A stretch of DNA of 64,000 nucleotides from Caldifarciminota bacterium (lineage in GTDB: Bacteria > Hydrothermota > Tepidihabitantia > Tepidihabitantales > CAIPLT01). The stretch lies in the NCBI GenBank assembly GCA_903865935.1, contig CAIPLT010000059.1:1-64000 (forward strand). The letters run 5' to 3'. Below the pieces are notes generated by a model. That model did no database searches. It was not told the origin of the DNA and saw nothing but the letters and a program-made list of their open reading frames with translations. Position 1 is the stretch's first letter, and each line of letters begins with the position of its first letter. The position numbers and the translations under genes were made by a program. Shown here in pieces: positions 1-8,330 of this stretch.

Positions 1-209
1 ATATATTAATATTATACGTGTGGATAACTAGTAAGTTCCATATTATAACCGTATAGTAAGCGTTAAAAGCAGTGTGCAAGATTGATAACAAATAAATAAT
101 GTGGAAAAAACCCAAATTAATCTTAATAAATGAAAAGAGTGGATATTTCTACTCACTTATATCCCAATAATCTACAGATACTCCACAAGTTATCCACCAC
201 TTATCAACA
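1..209. other. oriC: DnaA-box cluster downstream of dnaA, probable part of oriC
   Basis: AT-rich DNA holding a perfect DnaA box (TGTGGATAA, 19-27) and weaker copies: TGTGGAAAA at 100-108, AGTGGATAT at 138-146, TTATCCACC at 190-198 and TTATCAACA at 201-209. The last two lie inside the final codons of dnaA. A second group lies upstream of dnaA (1591-1674). Boxes on both sides of dnaA and a parS site 3 kb away make this the likely replication origin. The left edge of the window cuts the region, so its full extent is unknown. Confidence 0.6.
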
Positions 210-1563
210 TAGTTATTTTATGGATATCTTGACTTAATGAAGAGTCCTGCTTCTTTAAATCCGTAATTTTAACAATCGCATGAATTACGGTAGAGTGGTC
301 TTTACCACCAAAATAAGCCCCGATTTCTTTTAATGACATACCGCCAAAAGCACGCAAAAGGTACATCGCAACCTGACGCGCCAGAACCAGAGTTGCGGTC
401 CGTTCCTTAGATTGCAACTGTTCTAATGTAACATTATAGTAATTTGCCGCTGTTTCAATGATTTTTACTGGCTTGGGCGGTTCTTTATTGATTTGGAGAT
501 CAGACAGGACTTGTTTGCATGTCTCTAATGTTAAAGGTGTATTGGTTAAAGAAGCATAACCGCTAACACGAATTAATGCACCTTCCAGTTCCCGGATATT
601 GGTTTTGATGTTTTCCGCAATGAAAAATATTATCTCAGGCGCAACCGATATACCGTCTATCTTGGATTTATTGTTTAATATAGCAATTCTGGTCTCAATA
701 TCCGGCGGCTTTAAATCACAAACAAGCCCAGAAACCAGGCGCGAAACCAAGCGTTCTTCAAGGGTTGGAATTTCTTTAGGTGGACGGTCTGACGTAAAAA
801 CGATCTGCTTTCCCATATTTTGAAGATGATTAAACAAATGAAACACATCCTCCTGCAACCGCTCCTTTCCCTTAAGATAATGAATATCATCAAGTAACAG
901 CAAATCTAAATTTCGATATTTGTTATTAAAAAGCATTGTATTTCTTTCTTGGATTGACTGTATTAAATCTAAGAATAACTGTTCAGCTGGTGTATAGTAG
1001 ATTTTAATCTTTGGATTTACTTTTTTAAGATGGTTTCCTATCGCGTGTAAAAGGTGTGTTTTCCCCAGTCCAACACCACCGTAGATAAAAAGTGGGTTAT
1101 ATACTCGAGCTGGCGCATCAGACACCGCCCTGGCAGCAGCAAAAGCAAAACGATTTGATTCACCAATAATAAAATTATCAAAATTATAGCGAGGTAACAA
1201 CCTTGAACCATCTAATGGACCGTTGCCATTAAATTTAATTGGCGAGGTCGTCGTGGAGGCTTCAATTATTTCATCGACCTCTTCGGCAATATTCTCAAAA
1301 CCATCCTTTTCGACCTTGAAATCAATTTTTAATTTGGAAAACTCAGGTTTTGATAAAATTCGGGTTAATGGATTTGAATAGTACTCAGAAATCCATTCGA
1401 TAAAAAATTGATTTGGCGCCCCAAGTACTAATGTTCCGTCATCAAGCGATATTGGCCTTAATGGCTCGAACCAGGTTGCGATCGCATCTTTATTGACGAC
1501 CTCCAGAAGCCCGGCCATTATTTCTGACCAGAGCTTTTCTTTGGTTAACCCAACTAAATCCAT
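190..1563 (-). CDS. dnaA: Chromosomal replication initiator protein DnaA
   Basis: DnaA binds DnaA boxes at the origin, opens the duplex and loads the helicase. The 457-residue protein has the normal layout: an N-terminal interaction domain, a short linker rich in Glu/Thr/Ser (about residues 90-115), an AAA+ ATPase core with Walker A GGVGLGKT and Walker B LLLLDDIH, and a C-terminal helix-turn-helix DNA-binding domain containing GGKDHSTVIHA. The ATG start agrees with the family length. DnaA boxes flank the gene on both sides and overlap its last codons, so autoregulation is likely. It is transcribed leftward and stands alone. Confidence 0.97.
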   Translation of the reverse strand: MDLVGLTKEKLWSEIMAGLLEVVNKDAIATWFEPLRPISLDDGTLVLGAPNQFFIEWISEYYSNPLTRILSKPEFSKLKIDFKVEKDGFENIAEEVDEIIEASTTTSPIKFNGNGPLDGSRLLPRYNFDNFIIGESNRFAFAAARAVSDAPARVYNPLFIYGGVGLGKTHLLHAIGNHLKKVNPKIKIYYTPAEQLFLDLIQSIQERNTMLFNNKYRNLDLLLLDDIHYLKGKERLQEDVFHLFNHLQNMGKQIVFTSDRPPKEIPTLEERLVSRLVSGLVCDLKPPDIETRIAILNNKSKIDGISVAPEIIFFIAENIKTNIRELEGALIRVSGYASLTNTPLTLETCKQVLSDLQINKEPPKPVKIIETAANYYNVTLEQLQSKERTATLVLARQVAMYLLRAFGGMSLKEIGAYFGGKDHSTVIHAIVKITDLKKQDSSLSQDIHKITMLISGG

Positions 1564-1590
1564 AAAACCTTTTTCATAAACATCCTCTAG

Positions 1591-1674
1591 TTTTCCACAA
1601 AGTTATCAACATTATTAAAATATCTAAATAGCTGAAAAATAAAAACTTACACAAAACAAATTTTCTTTTCCACA
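1591..1674. promoter_or_regulatory. DnaA boxes upstream of dnaA
   Basis: TTTTCCACA at 1591-1599, TTATCAACA at 1603-1611 and TTTTCCACA at 1666-1674 each differ from the TTATCCACA consensus at one position. They lie in the dnaA promoter region. The known behaviour of such boxes is autorepression of dnaA and/or origin function. The rest of the 250-bp gap to hypF is AT-rich with no other feature seen. Confidence 0.55.
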
Positions 1675-1813
1675 ATTCAATACATTTATTTCGCTTTTAT
1701 GCGAATGCTCATTCTAAGATTAATAAAAAAATCGAAATTAGTCAAGAAAAACTTTTTATAAATTTACATTTTCTTTTTTAGACGTGAAATGTAATATGCT
1801 GATTATTAGAAAA

Positions 1814-4054
1814 CTATTTTTGCCCAGCGATTATCGCCTGACCGAAAGCAATTCCACCGTCGTTGATTGGAACGGCACGGTTAACAAAAACTTTAAAACC
1901 CAAACGTTCTAATTGCAAATATACCCCATCTAAAATTATACGATTCTGAAACACACCGCCTGAAATACATACTGTATTAAGAAGCTTTTCATTACGAATT
2001 TTTAAGCAGGAACTAACCGTCATTTGAATAATTGTTTTGTGAAACCATAAAGCCACCTCAGATTTATGTACGCCTTTTTTGTGCAACAGCAATGCCTGTT
2101 TGAGAATAATTGCCGGATCAAATTCATTGTTAATAATCACCTGTCGGTTGTTAATTTTTAAACGACCAGTAGCTTTCATAGCCTCAGCTTCCAATGCTAT
2201 CGGTGCCTGTCCCTCAAATGACTGATAATGGCATATTCCCACGATTGAGGCAACTGCGTCAAATAATCTGCCCATGCTGGACGTGAGCATCGTATCGGTA
2301 TCTGTTGTGCTGTTATTTGCTTTAGCTAAATAAGTCCTAGCAAGTATGTCAGGATTTGTAATCGCCTCATCTCCTCCGACCAGCGGCATGTTTTTAAGAT
2401 GGGCAATGCGTTCAAAGCCAGATAAGTCTAAGATCATTATTTCGCTTCCCCAGACAGTGTTATCTGTTCCATATCCCGTACCATCATAACCGATACCAAT
2501 AACCTTTTCTTTTAAACCATGTTCAGCCACAACACCAGCCAAATGGGCAAAGTGATGTTGAATTAGTTCTAGTTGTAAACCATATTTTTTTGCATATTCT
2601 TCTGCTAATCTTCTTGATATATAGTCTGGATGTAAATCGCAAGCGACAATTTCTGGATTAATCCCAAACCAATTCTGAAATTTTTCCAGCATTTCGTACA
2701 GAAACTTTATACTATCTTCTGACGTCAAATCACCGATATAAGGGCTTAAATAAACTTTATCGCCAAAACCCAAAGCAAAATGATTTTTCAAATCTGAACC
2801 AAAAGCCAAGACCGGTCGCAGACTAATATTCTTTAATAATATTGGCTGTGGTACAAAGCCACGTGAATATCGGACAATAACCGGTCCTTTAGAAGAAAAA
2901 ACTACAGAATCATCACATCTTGATTCGATTGGACGATTATGGTCTAGTATATAATCGATGATATTGGGTAATTTTTGTCTGAGTTCAGTATTATTTGCAA
3001 TAATTGGCGAGTTTTTTGGGTTAGCACTTGTCATTATCAGACTATCTGGACAGCGTAATGTTTCACGTGAAACATTAAACAAGAGCCTATGTAATGGGGT
3101 ATATGGCAACATTACGCCTAGATAGCCATTTTTTGGTGCGATTAACTTAGAGATGACATTGTTTTTGGTCTTTTTTCTTAATAAAACAATTGGGGAGACC
3201 TGTGATTTTAAAATTTGTGCCTCTTCCCTGCCAATATAGCACAATTTTCTTGTGGTTTTTAGGTTTTTACACATAATGGCAAACGGTTTATCTGGTCTTT
3301 TTTTACGTAACCTAAGCTTTTTTATTGATTTGTCGTTATGCGCATCACAAGCAATAAGAAACCCACCAATACTTCTAATTGCCAACATTTTACCTTTTTG
3401 AAGCAATTTTGCTGCATTTTCCAAGGCTTTTTGGTTATCTATTCTTATATGGTCGGGTTTTGACGCCTTAGCTGATGTAAGTGTTAACCATGGTCCACAA
3501 ACCGGACAGGCATTTGGTTGAGCATGAAAACGTCGATTGGTAGGGTCGGCATACTCTTTTTCGCAGACAGGACACATTTTGAAGTGTCGCATCGTTGTTC
3601 TGGGGCGGTCGTACGGCAATTTATAAATAATCGAGTATCTTGGACCACACTGCGTACAATTGGTAAACGGGTAAAAGTACCGACGATTTTGTTTGTTCTC
3701 AACATCAGCAACACATTCTGGGCAGACTGCTAAATCTGGCATTATTTGAACGACATCTGATAAACCACCGTTTTCAGGGCTTTTCTCAATAGTAAAACCT
3801 TTAAATCGTAGTCGACATTGCTGTTTTATTGAAATATCAGTAATTTTAGCAAGTCGAGGAGGGGAATTTTTAAGAATTGCAATTAAGTTAGTTACGTTTT
3901 TACCCTGGCATTCGATTAAAACACCCTGTTTTGTGTTTTTGACTAACCCTGATAATTTAAGCTTTTTTGCCTGACGAAATATGAACGGCCTAAATCCAAT
4001 ACCTTGGACCCTTCCTTTTACGAGAACTGAATAGGTTTTAACAAATTTAGCCAT
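1814..4054 (-). CDS. hypF: Carbamoyltransferase HypF, [NiFe]-hydrogenase maturation
   Basis: HypF uses carbamoyl phosphate and ATP to make the cyanide ligands of the [NiFe]-hydrogenase active site and passes the carbamoyl group to HypE. The 746 residues show the standard order: an acylphosphatase-like domain (GRVQGIGFRPF), two Cys4 zinc motifs (CPECVAD...CTQCGP and CPVCEKEY...CPVCGP), a YrdC-like domain and a Kae1-like domain with the metal-binding HHFAH motif. It is the last gene of an operon behind a carbamate kinase gene and an exported protein gene (12-bp gap). A perfect parS sequence lies inside it. No hydrogenase structural gene is in the window, but hypC is present at 49.6 kb. Confidence 0.95.
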   Translation of the reverse strand: MAKFVKTYSVLVKGRVQGIGFRPFIFRQAKKLKLSGLVKNTKQGVLIECQGKNVTNLIAILKNSPPRLAKITDISIKQQCRLRFKGFTIEKSPENGGLSDVVQIMPDLAVCPECVADVENKQNRRYFYPFTNCTQCGPRYSIIYKLPYDRPRTTMRHFKMCPVCEKEYADPTNRRFHAQPNACPVCGPWLTLTSAKASKPDHIRIDNQKALENAAKLLQKGKMLAIRSIGGFLIACDAHNDKSIKKLRLRKKRPDKPFAIMCKNLKTTRKLCYIGREEAQILKSQVSPIVLLRKKTKNNVISKLIAPKNGYLGVMLPYTPLHRLLFNVSRETLRCPDSLIMTSANPKNSPIIANNTELRQKLPNIIDYILDHNRPIESRCDDSVVFSSKGPVIVRYSRGFVPQPILLKNISLRPVLAFGSDLKNHFALGFGDKVYLSPYIGDLTSEDSIKFLYEMLEKFQNWFGINPEIVACDLHPDYISRRLAEEYAKKYGLQLELIQHHFAHLAGVVAEHGLKEKVIGIGYDGTGYGTDNTVWGSEIMILDLSGFERIAHLKNMPLVGGDEAITNPDILARTYLAKANNSTTDTDTMLTSSMGRLFDAVASIVGICHYQSFEGQAPIALEAEAMKATGRLKINNRQVIINNEFDPAIILKQALLLHKKGVHKSEVALWFHKTIIQMTVSSCLKIRNEKLLNTVCISGGVFQNRIILDGVYLQLERLGFKVFVNRAVPINDGGIAFGQAIIAGQK
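3059..3074. other. parS: parS centromere-like site
   Basis: The 16-bp palindrome TGTTTCACGTGAAACA matches the conserved chromosomal parS consensus TGTTNCACGTGAAACA exactly. It lies inside the hypF coding sequence, where it encodes Asn-Val-Ser-Arg-Glu-Thr, about 1.5 kb from the start of dnaA. ParA and ParB are encoded at 43.9-45.7 kb. Known role: ParB binding and origin segregation. Confidence 0.9.
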
Positions 4055-4066
4055 TTTTAACGGCTA

Positions 4067-5314
4067 TTAAGTTTTAAGAGGTTTTTTCTGTGCCGCAGGG
4101 AATAAAACATTATTTAGAATTAATCGATAACCAGGTGAGTTCTTGTGTAATTCCAAATTGGTCGGCGGGTCTCCAATTCGATGGGCATAATCTTCCGGAT
4201 CATGACCACCAAGAAAAGTAAACGTACCCTTACCAAAATTACCATGAATATATTTAACTTCTTCAGTATTAGACACTTCGGCAAGTATTAATACATTCTT
4301 TTTAATTTTATCCCGTCTAAAACCGCAGTTTTGTCCAAGGAATTCCTTGACTAACCCAACATGATCCTGAACTAACATAGTCGGAACTGGGTCATACTTT
4401 GCAGAGAAATCAAATAAGGAGAAATAAATGTTAGGACCACGCGTGCTCGATTCAATATAAGTATCAATATCAGAATGTTCATATACTGCAAAGGCAGTCA
4501 CTGGAGTAAAATTCTCAAACGCCAAACATTTTGAGTAATCAAGTTTTTTAATAAAGCCGGGATCAATTGGGTCGCCATCAAACTCTTGGGGAACTATGTC
4601 AGTCGCTTCGGCCGCCAAGGCAATATCCGGCGTATCAGTAGCAGAGCACATCGCAAAAACCATTCCACCGTTTCCAACATATTCTTGGACCTTTTTTATT
4701 ACCGCTAGTTTTAATTTAGATACTTTATTGAATCCTAATGATTTAGCCATGGCAATATTTGTAGCGACATCCTGCTTATACCAGTCGGTATCGTAATATT
4801 GTGCGCCGAACTTGCCAAATTGACCGGTAAAATCTTCGTGGTGCAAGTGAAGCCAATCATATTTTGATAATTTGCCATCAAGTACATCTTTGTCCCAGAT
4901 TTTATCATAAGGAATTTTGGCATAATCAAGAGCTAATCGAACCGCATCATCCCAAGGTTTTTGATTGGGTGCCATATAGACCGCAATTTTTGGAGCCTTT
5001 TCGAGCATAACCGCATCCATGTTTTCCTTTTCAATTATTTTTCTTATTTCGATTTCCTGCCCACCAGAAATAATCTCATATCTTACGCCATATAATTGGC
5101 ATAATTTGATAATATTAGGAGATTCATTCATCAAAAAAGAGCCCCCTCGATAATTTAACAACCACTCGACATTTATATTAGCGACTAAAGCCTGATAAGC
5201 AATCCCGTAAGCTTTTAAGTGGTCAGTCTGAGTTAAATCCATGGGAACCAAAAGCTTTCCATAACAAATCGAGATGATAAACACCGAGAATAATATTATT
5301 AATTTTTTAGTCAT
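4067..5314 (-). CDS. Exported protein of the family often annotated 'asparagine synthetase B'
   Basis: A 415-residue protein with an N-terminal signal peptide (about residues 1-19, start at MTKKLIILF). The mature part includes KLLVPMDLTQTDHLKAYG and WLLNYRGGSF, which I associate with a Bacteroidetes-type family that databases label asparagine synthetase B. It has none of the N-terminal nucleophile or PP-loop features of AsnB, so that name is probably wrong and the function is unknown. The start at 5314 was preferred over 5332 because it places the signal peptide correctly and overlaps the arcC stop by 8 bp, typical of translational coupling. It lies between arcC and hypF in one operon. Confidence 0.6.
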   Translation of the reverse strand: MTKKLIILFSVFIISICYGKLLVPMDLTQTDHLKAYGIAYQALVANINVEWLLNYRGGSFLMNESPNIIKLCQLYGVRYEIISGGQEIEIRKIIEKENMDAVMLEKAPKIAVYMAPNQKPWDDAVRLALDYAKIPYDKIWDKDVLDGKLSKYDWLHLHHEDFTGQFGKFGAQYYDTDWYKQDVATNIAMAKSLGFNKVSKLKLAVIKKVQEYVGNGGMVFAMCSATDTPDIALAAEATDIVPQEFDGDPIDPGFIKKLDYSKCLAFENFTPVTAFAVYEHSDIDTYIESSTRGPNIYFSLFDFSAKYDPVPTMLVQDHVGLVKEFLGQNCGFRRDKIKKNVLILAEVSNTEEVKYIHGNFGKGTFTFLGGHDPEDYAHRIGDPPTNLELHKNSPGYRLILNNVLFPAAQKKPLKT

Positions 5315-6278
5315 TTGTGATTCGTGTTCCAATCCTTTCGTCTTTTATTGCCCTGATGATATTTTCGGGATTTGTAATAATTACTTGTCTGCCAGTTTTA
5401 GACTCAAGAAACTTAATTGTGGCAATTATTTTTGGACCCATGCTTCCTGATTCAAAGTGACCCTGTTTATAATATTCTTTTATCTGTGTCAGTGTAATTT
5501 TTGCCAGTGGTTTTTGATTGGGCTTGTTGTAATTCAAATATACCCGGTCTATGCTGGTTGAAATAAGAAATGTTTTAGCATCAATCTTATCGGCCAATAA
5601 CGCAGAAGTTAAATCTTTATCAATAACCGCAGCAACTGATGAATAACTTTTATCCTTAATTTGAATAACCGGAATACCGCCGCCGCCACCAGCAATAACG
5701 ATTGTATTATCGTTAAGTAGATTCCTGATCGCGTCAATTTCTACAATCCTTATTGGGACCGGCGAGCTGACCATGCGTCGGTAGCCGCGACCAGCGTCTT
5801 CACGCATTACCCACTTACGTTCATTCTGAAGCGCAAAGGCTTCTTTTTTAGAATAAAATGGGCCAACTGGTTTAGTGTAATGAATAAAAGCGTGGTCCTT
5901 TTTGTCAACAACAACCTGGGTGACAATTGTTGCAACTTCGGCATCGCATTGATTATGAACCAAAGCATTTTTTAACGACTGCTGAATCATAAAACCAATT
6001 TCGCTCTGAGTAATAGCATTTGCTAGCTCTAACGGAATGTCAGGCAGAAGATTTCGGGTTAAAAACGAGCGGATAAGAATATCGCCGACCTGCGGTCCAT
6101 TGCCGTGTGTGATAACTACCCGATAGCCCATTCTGACAATTTCCGCGATATGCCGAGCGGTTTCTTTTACGGTTTCCAATTGCTCTTGAAAACCCGAAGA
6201 TTGTTTGCTGTTCTTAATTAACGAATTGCCACCAATCGCAACAACAATCTTGCCTCTGGGCTTAGTTTTAGAAGCCAT
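5307..6278 (-). CDS. arcC: Carbamate kinase
   Basis: Interconverts ATP plus carbamate with ADP plus carbamoyl phosphate. The 323 residues are full length for the family, with the amino-acid-kinase N-terminus (VVAIGGNSLI), the HGNGPQVG motif, the conserved GRGYRRMVSSPVP segment and IVIAGGGGGIPV. It opens the operon that ends in hypF, a carbamoyl-phosphate-consuming enzyme, so it may feed HypF as well as catabolism; no arginine deiminase or ornithine carbamoyltransferase gene is adjacent. The promoter (6284-6312) ends five bases before the ATG, so the mRNA should be leaderless. Confidence 0.93.
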   Translation of the reverse strand: MASKTKPRGKIVVAIGGNSLIKNSKQSSGFQEQLETVKETARHIAEIVRMGYRVVITHGNGPQVGDILIRSFLTRNLLPDIPLELANAITQSEIGFMIQQSLKNALVHNQCDAEVATIVTQVVVDKKDHAFIHYTKPVGPFYSKKEAFALQNERKWVMREDAGRGYRRMVSSPVPIRIVEIDAIRNLLNDNTIVIAGGGGGIPVIQIKDKSYSSVAAVIDKDLTSALLADKIDAKTFLISTSIDRVYLNYNKPNQKPLAKITLTQIKEYYKQGHFESGSMGPKIIATIKFLESKTGRQVIITNPENIIRAIKDERIGTRITND

Positions 6279-6283
6279 TTAAA

Positions 6284-6312
6284 AGTGTAAAATAAATGAT
6301 AATCAAAGTCAA
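6284..6312 (-). promoter_or_regulatory. Promoter of the arcC operon
   Basis: Read on the minus strand: TTGACT (6312-6307), 17-bp spacer, TACACT (6289-6284). The predicted transcription start falls on the arcC ATG (6278). It is divergent from the hpf promoter about 25 bp away. Confidence 0.65.
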
Positions 6313-6335
6313 CAAGAATATTATTCTGCTAATTC

Positions 6336-6363
6336 TTGACATTTACAATATATTTTATATATT
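6336..6363 (+). promoter_or_regulatory. Promoter of the hpf-hprK-EIIA operon
   Basis: TTGACA (6336-6341), 16-bp spacer, TATATT (6358-6363). The expected start is about 6370, exactly at an ATG that opens a five-codon reading frame (6370-6387) ending at the hpf ribosome-binding site. Confidence 0.65.
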
Positions 6364-6398
6364 TAATTAATGGACGAAATCATTTAGGGGGAGGCAAA

Positions 6399-6713
6399 AT
6401 GAATCTAAACATTACAGCCCGTCACTTTGAAGTTACTGATGCATTAAAAGAATACGCGGAAAAGAAATTCAAGAAACTCGAACATTACGACCACCTGATA
6501 ACCAAAACCGATATCGTACTCGGCGAAGATGCGTTCCAGAAATTTGCCGAGGGGAAAATCGGATTGCGGGGAAATTTTATCATTGCCAAGACCAGTGCTA
6601 AGGATATTTATTTGGCAATTAATCTTTTGGCGGATAAATTATTAAGACAGATTAAAACCTTTGATGGTAAACTTAAAAGTAAAAAGCGCGGGTCAAGTGA
6701 ATTTGCGCCATGA
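6399..6713 (+). CDS. hpf: Ribosome hibernation-promoting factor, short HPF/RaiA type
   Basis: Binds the 30S decoding region in slow-growing cells and inactivates or dimerises ribosomes. The 104-residue product begins MNLNITARHFEVTDALKEY, the usual HPF N-terminus, and has the single S30AE domain without the long C-terminal tail, so it is the short form. The start at 6399 was chosen because a strong Shine-Dalgarno run (GGGGGAGG, about 6387-6394) precedes it; the upstream open frame codes nothing HPF-like. It is first in an operon with hprK and a PTS EIIA gene, echoing the hpf/ptsN/hprK clusters of other bacteria. Confidence 0.9.
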   Translation: MNLNITARHFEVTDALKEYAEKKFKKLEHYDHLITKTDIVLGEDAFQKFAEGKIGLRGNFIIAKTSAKDIYLAINLLADKLLRQIKTFDGKLKSKKRGSSEFAP

Positions 6714-6728
6714 TACACATAGATAGTT

Positions 6729-7763
6729 ATGCCGAATAACGATAAGAACAATAATAAGTCAAACCTAAAATCAATTCTGACCAGAATATTATATGAAGAA
6801 AAAAATGCAGATTTTCAATTAGAGCTTTTAGCTGGCGAAGCCGGACTGGACATACGCAAGATTGTTACTGAGGATATCTACCGACCAGGACTTGCCTTGG
6901 CTGGTTATACCGAAAAGTTTCTTGCCGAACGGGTGCAGATTTTAGGCAGCACGGAATTGTCCTATTTGAAAACGCTTTCCAGCACCCAGATGAAAAAAGC
7001 GATTAATAATGTTTTGGCGTTCACCCCGCCATGTTTTATCATTGCCAAGAATCTGGAGTTGCCCGAGGGGTTTACCACGATTGCGAATAAACTGAAGGTG
7101 CCGGTTTTTCGTACCTCGCTGGACACAACACAATTTATTCACCAGTTAACCGCATATCTTGATTATAAACTTGCGCCCGAAACATATTTACACGGTGATT
7201 TGGTTGATGTGTACGGTGTAGGACTGCTTTTGGTCGGTGAATCGGGCATTGGTAAAAGCGAATGTGCATTAGATTTGGTTGAACGGGGCAACCGATTGGT
7301 TGCCGATGATTTAGTCAAGGTTCAGCGCAGGGGAGAAGGAATTATAATGGGACAGAGCGCAGCGCGCAGCCCGGCAATGCAATATCACATTGAAATCCGC
7401 GGGGTAGGAATTGTTGATATTTACGCGCTGTTTGGCATCCGTTCGGTCCGCACCCGTAAAAGAATTGAAGTGCAGATTGAACTGGTTCGCTGGCAGGAGG
7501 GGATGGATTACGAGCGTGTCGGCCTTGAAGAGCAATACACGGAAATACTGGGAGTGAAAATACCTTTGGTACAAATTCCGGTAATGCCAGGGAAAAATTT
7601 AGCTTTAATCTGCGAGGTAATTGCTAAAAACCACCTGTTAAAAATTATGGGTTATCACCCGGCAAAAATGTTTAACGAAGAACTCTTAAAGATAATGAAA
7701 GGCAAGGGCGATAAGGAGGCGTACCCGCAAATCGACCCATGGGTAATACGCGATATCGAATAA
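6729..7763 (+). CDS. hprK: HPr kinase/phosphorylase
   Basis: Phosphorylates and dephosphorylates a regulatory serine on HPr-type proteins. The 344-residue protein has the poorly conserved N-terminal domain and a catalytic domain with the conserved HG at His155, the P-loop GESGIGKS at residues 170-177 and the family signature EIRGVGIVDI, with MPGKNLA near the C-terminus. It lies 15 bp after hpf and one base before the EIIA gene. No HPr gene is visible in the window, so its substrate must be encoded elsewhere or be a different protein. A purely regulatory PTS is likely. Confidence 0.95.
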   Translation: MPNNDKNNNKSNLKSILTRILYEEKNADFQLELLAGEAGLDIRKIVTEDIYRPGLALAGYTEKFLAERVQILGSTELSYLKTLSSTQMKKAINNVLAFTPPCFIIAKNLELPEGFTTIANKLKVPVFRTSLDTTQFIHQLTAYLDYKLAPETYLHGDLVDVYGVGLLLVGESGIGKSECALDLVERGNRLVADDLVKVQRRGEGIIMGQSAARSPAMQYHIEIRGVGIVDIYALFGIRSVRTRKRIEVQIELVRWQEGMDYERVGLEEQYTEILGVKIPLVQIPVMPGKNLALICEVIAKNHLLKIMGYHPAKMFNEELLKIMKGKGDKEAYPQIDPWVIRDIE

Positions 7764-7764
7764 A

Positions 7765-8151
7765 ATGATAGCAGGAATATTAATCGGACACGGCGAATTG
7801 CCGATCGTTTTAAACCAGACAATACAAAAAATTATTGGCGTGCAGGATAATTTTCAGGTGTTGTCCAATGAAAACTATTCTGCGGCAGAGCTCCAAAACC
7901 AACTTAGTTTAGCAATTCAAGAATTGGGTAAAAATGATGTGATAATATTTGTTGATTTATACGGTGGTAGCTGCGCCAATGTCAGCAACCAGCTTTTGAA
8001 AAAACCAAGAGAGAGGCAAATTAGTATTATCTGCGGAGTCAATCCAGCAATGCTCATCAAATATTTTCAATATCGCGACCAAAAGGGCTTTGCCGAACTA
8101 TTACAGTTATTAGAGGAGACCGGCAGAAACGAAATCAGAGTAATAAAATAA
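7765..8151 (+). CDS. PTS EIIA component, mannose/fructose-type fold
   Basis: A 128-residue phosphocarrier domain of the EIIA-Man family. The N-terminal GILIGHGELP carries the phospho-accepting His9, followed by the family motif VDLYGGSCANV. It starts one base after the hprK stop, so the genes are translationally coupled. No membrane EIIC/EIID subunits are near, pointing to a regulatory rather than sugar-transport role. A hairpin terminator follows at 8190-8210. Confidence 0.88.
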   Translation: MIAGILIGHGELPIVLNQTIQKIIGVQDNFQVLSNENYSAAELQNQLSLAIQELGKNDVIIFVDLYGGSCANVSNQLLKKPRERQISIICGVNPAMLIKYFQYRDQKGFAELLQLLEETGRNEIRVIK

Positions 8152-8189
8152 CCCCAAAATAATATTATCAATAGGATATAAATAAAATA

Positions 8190-8216
8190 GGGCGGGAGAT
8201 TTTCCCGCTCTTTGTT
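8190..8216 (+). terminator. Intrinsic terminator of hpf-hprK-EIIA
   Basis: Stem GGGCGGGA (8190-8197) pairs with TCCCGCTC (8203-8210), including one G-U pair, over a five-base loop. It is followed by TTTGTTT. It lies 38 bp after the EIIA stop. Confidence 0.75.
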
Positions 8217-8220
8217 TACT

Positions 8221-8306
8221 TTGTCATTCTGAGAGAGCGACAGCGAAAGAAGAATCTCCTATTCGACAATTAATAGAGACCCCCTCGTTTCACTCGGGGT
8301 GACACA
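8221..8306. repeat. Short interspersed repeat with inverted ends
   Basis: About 86 bp with imperfect inverted termini (GTCATTCTGAG / CTCGGGGTGAC) and an internal AGCGAAAGAAGAATCTC stretch. This resembles the GTCATTCTGAGCGAAG-type non-coding palindromic repeats known from many genomes. There is no coding capacity. Confidence 0.5.
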
Positions 8307-8314
8307 ACTGATTA

Positions 8315-8330
8315 CAGACCTGAAGGTCTG
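8315..8330. terminator. Hairpin, possible purL terminator
   Basis: Perfect 6-bp stem with TGAA loop. On the minus strand it lies downstream of purL. Only a weak T-tract follows on either strand, so terminator function is tentative. Confidence 0.35.
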
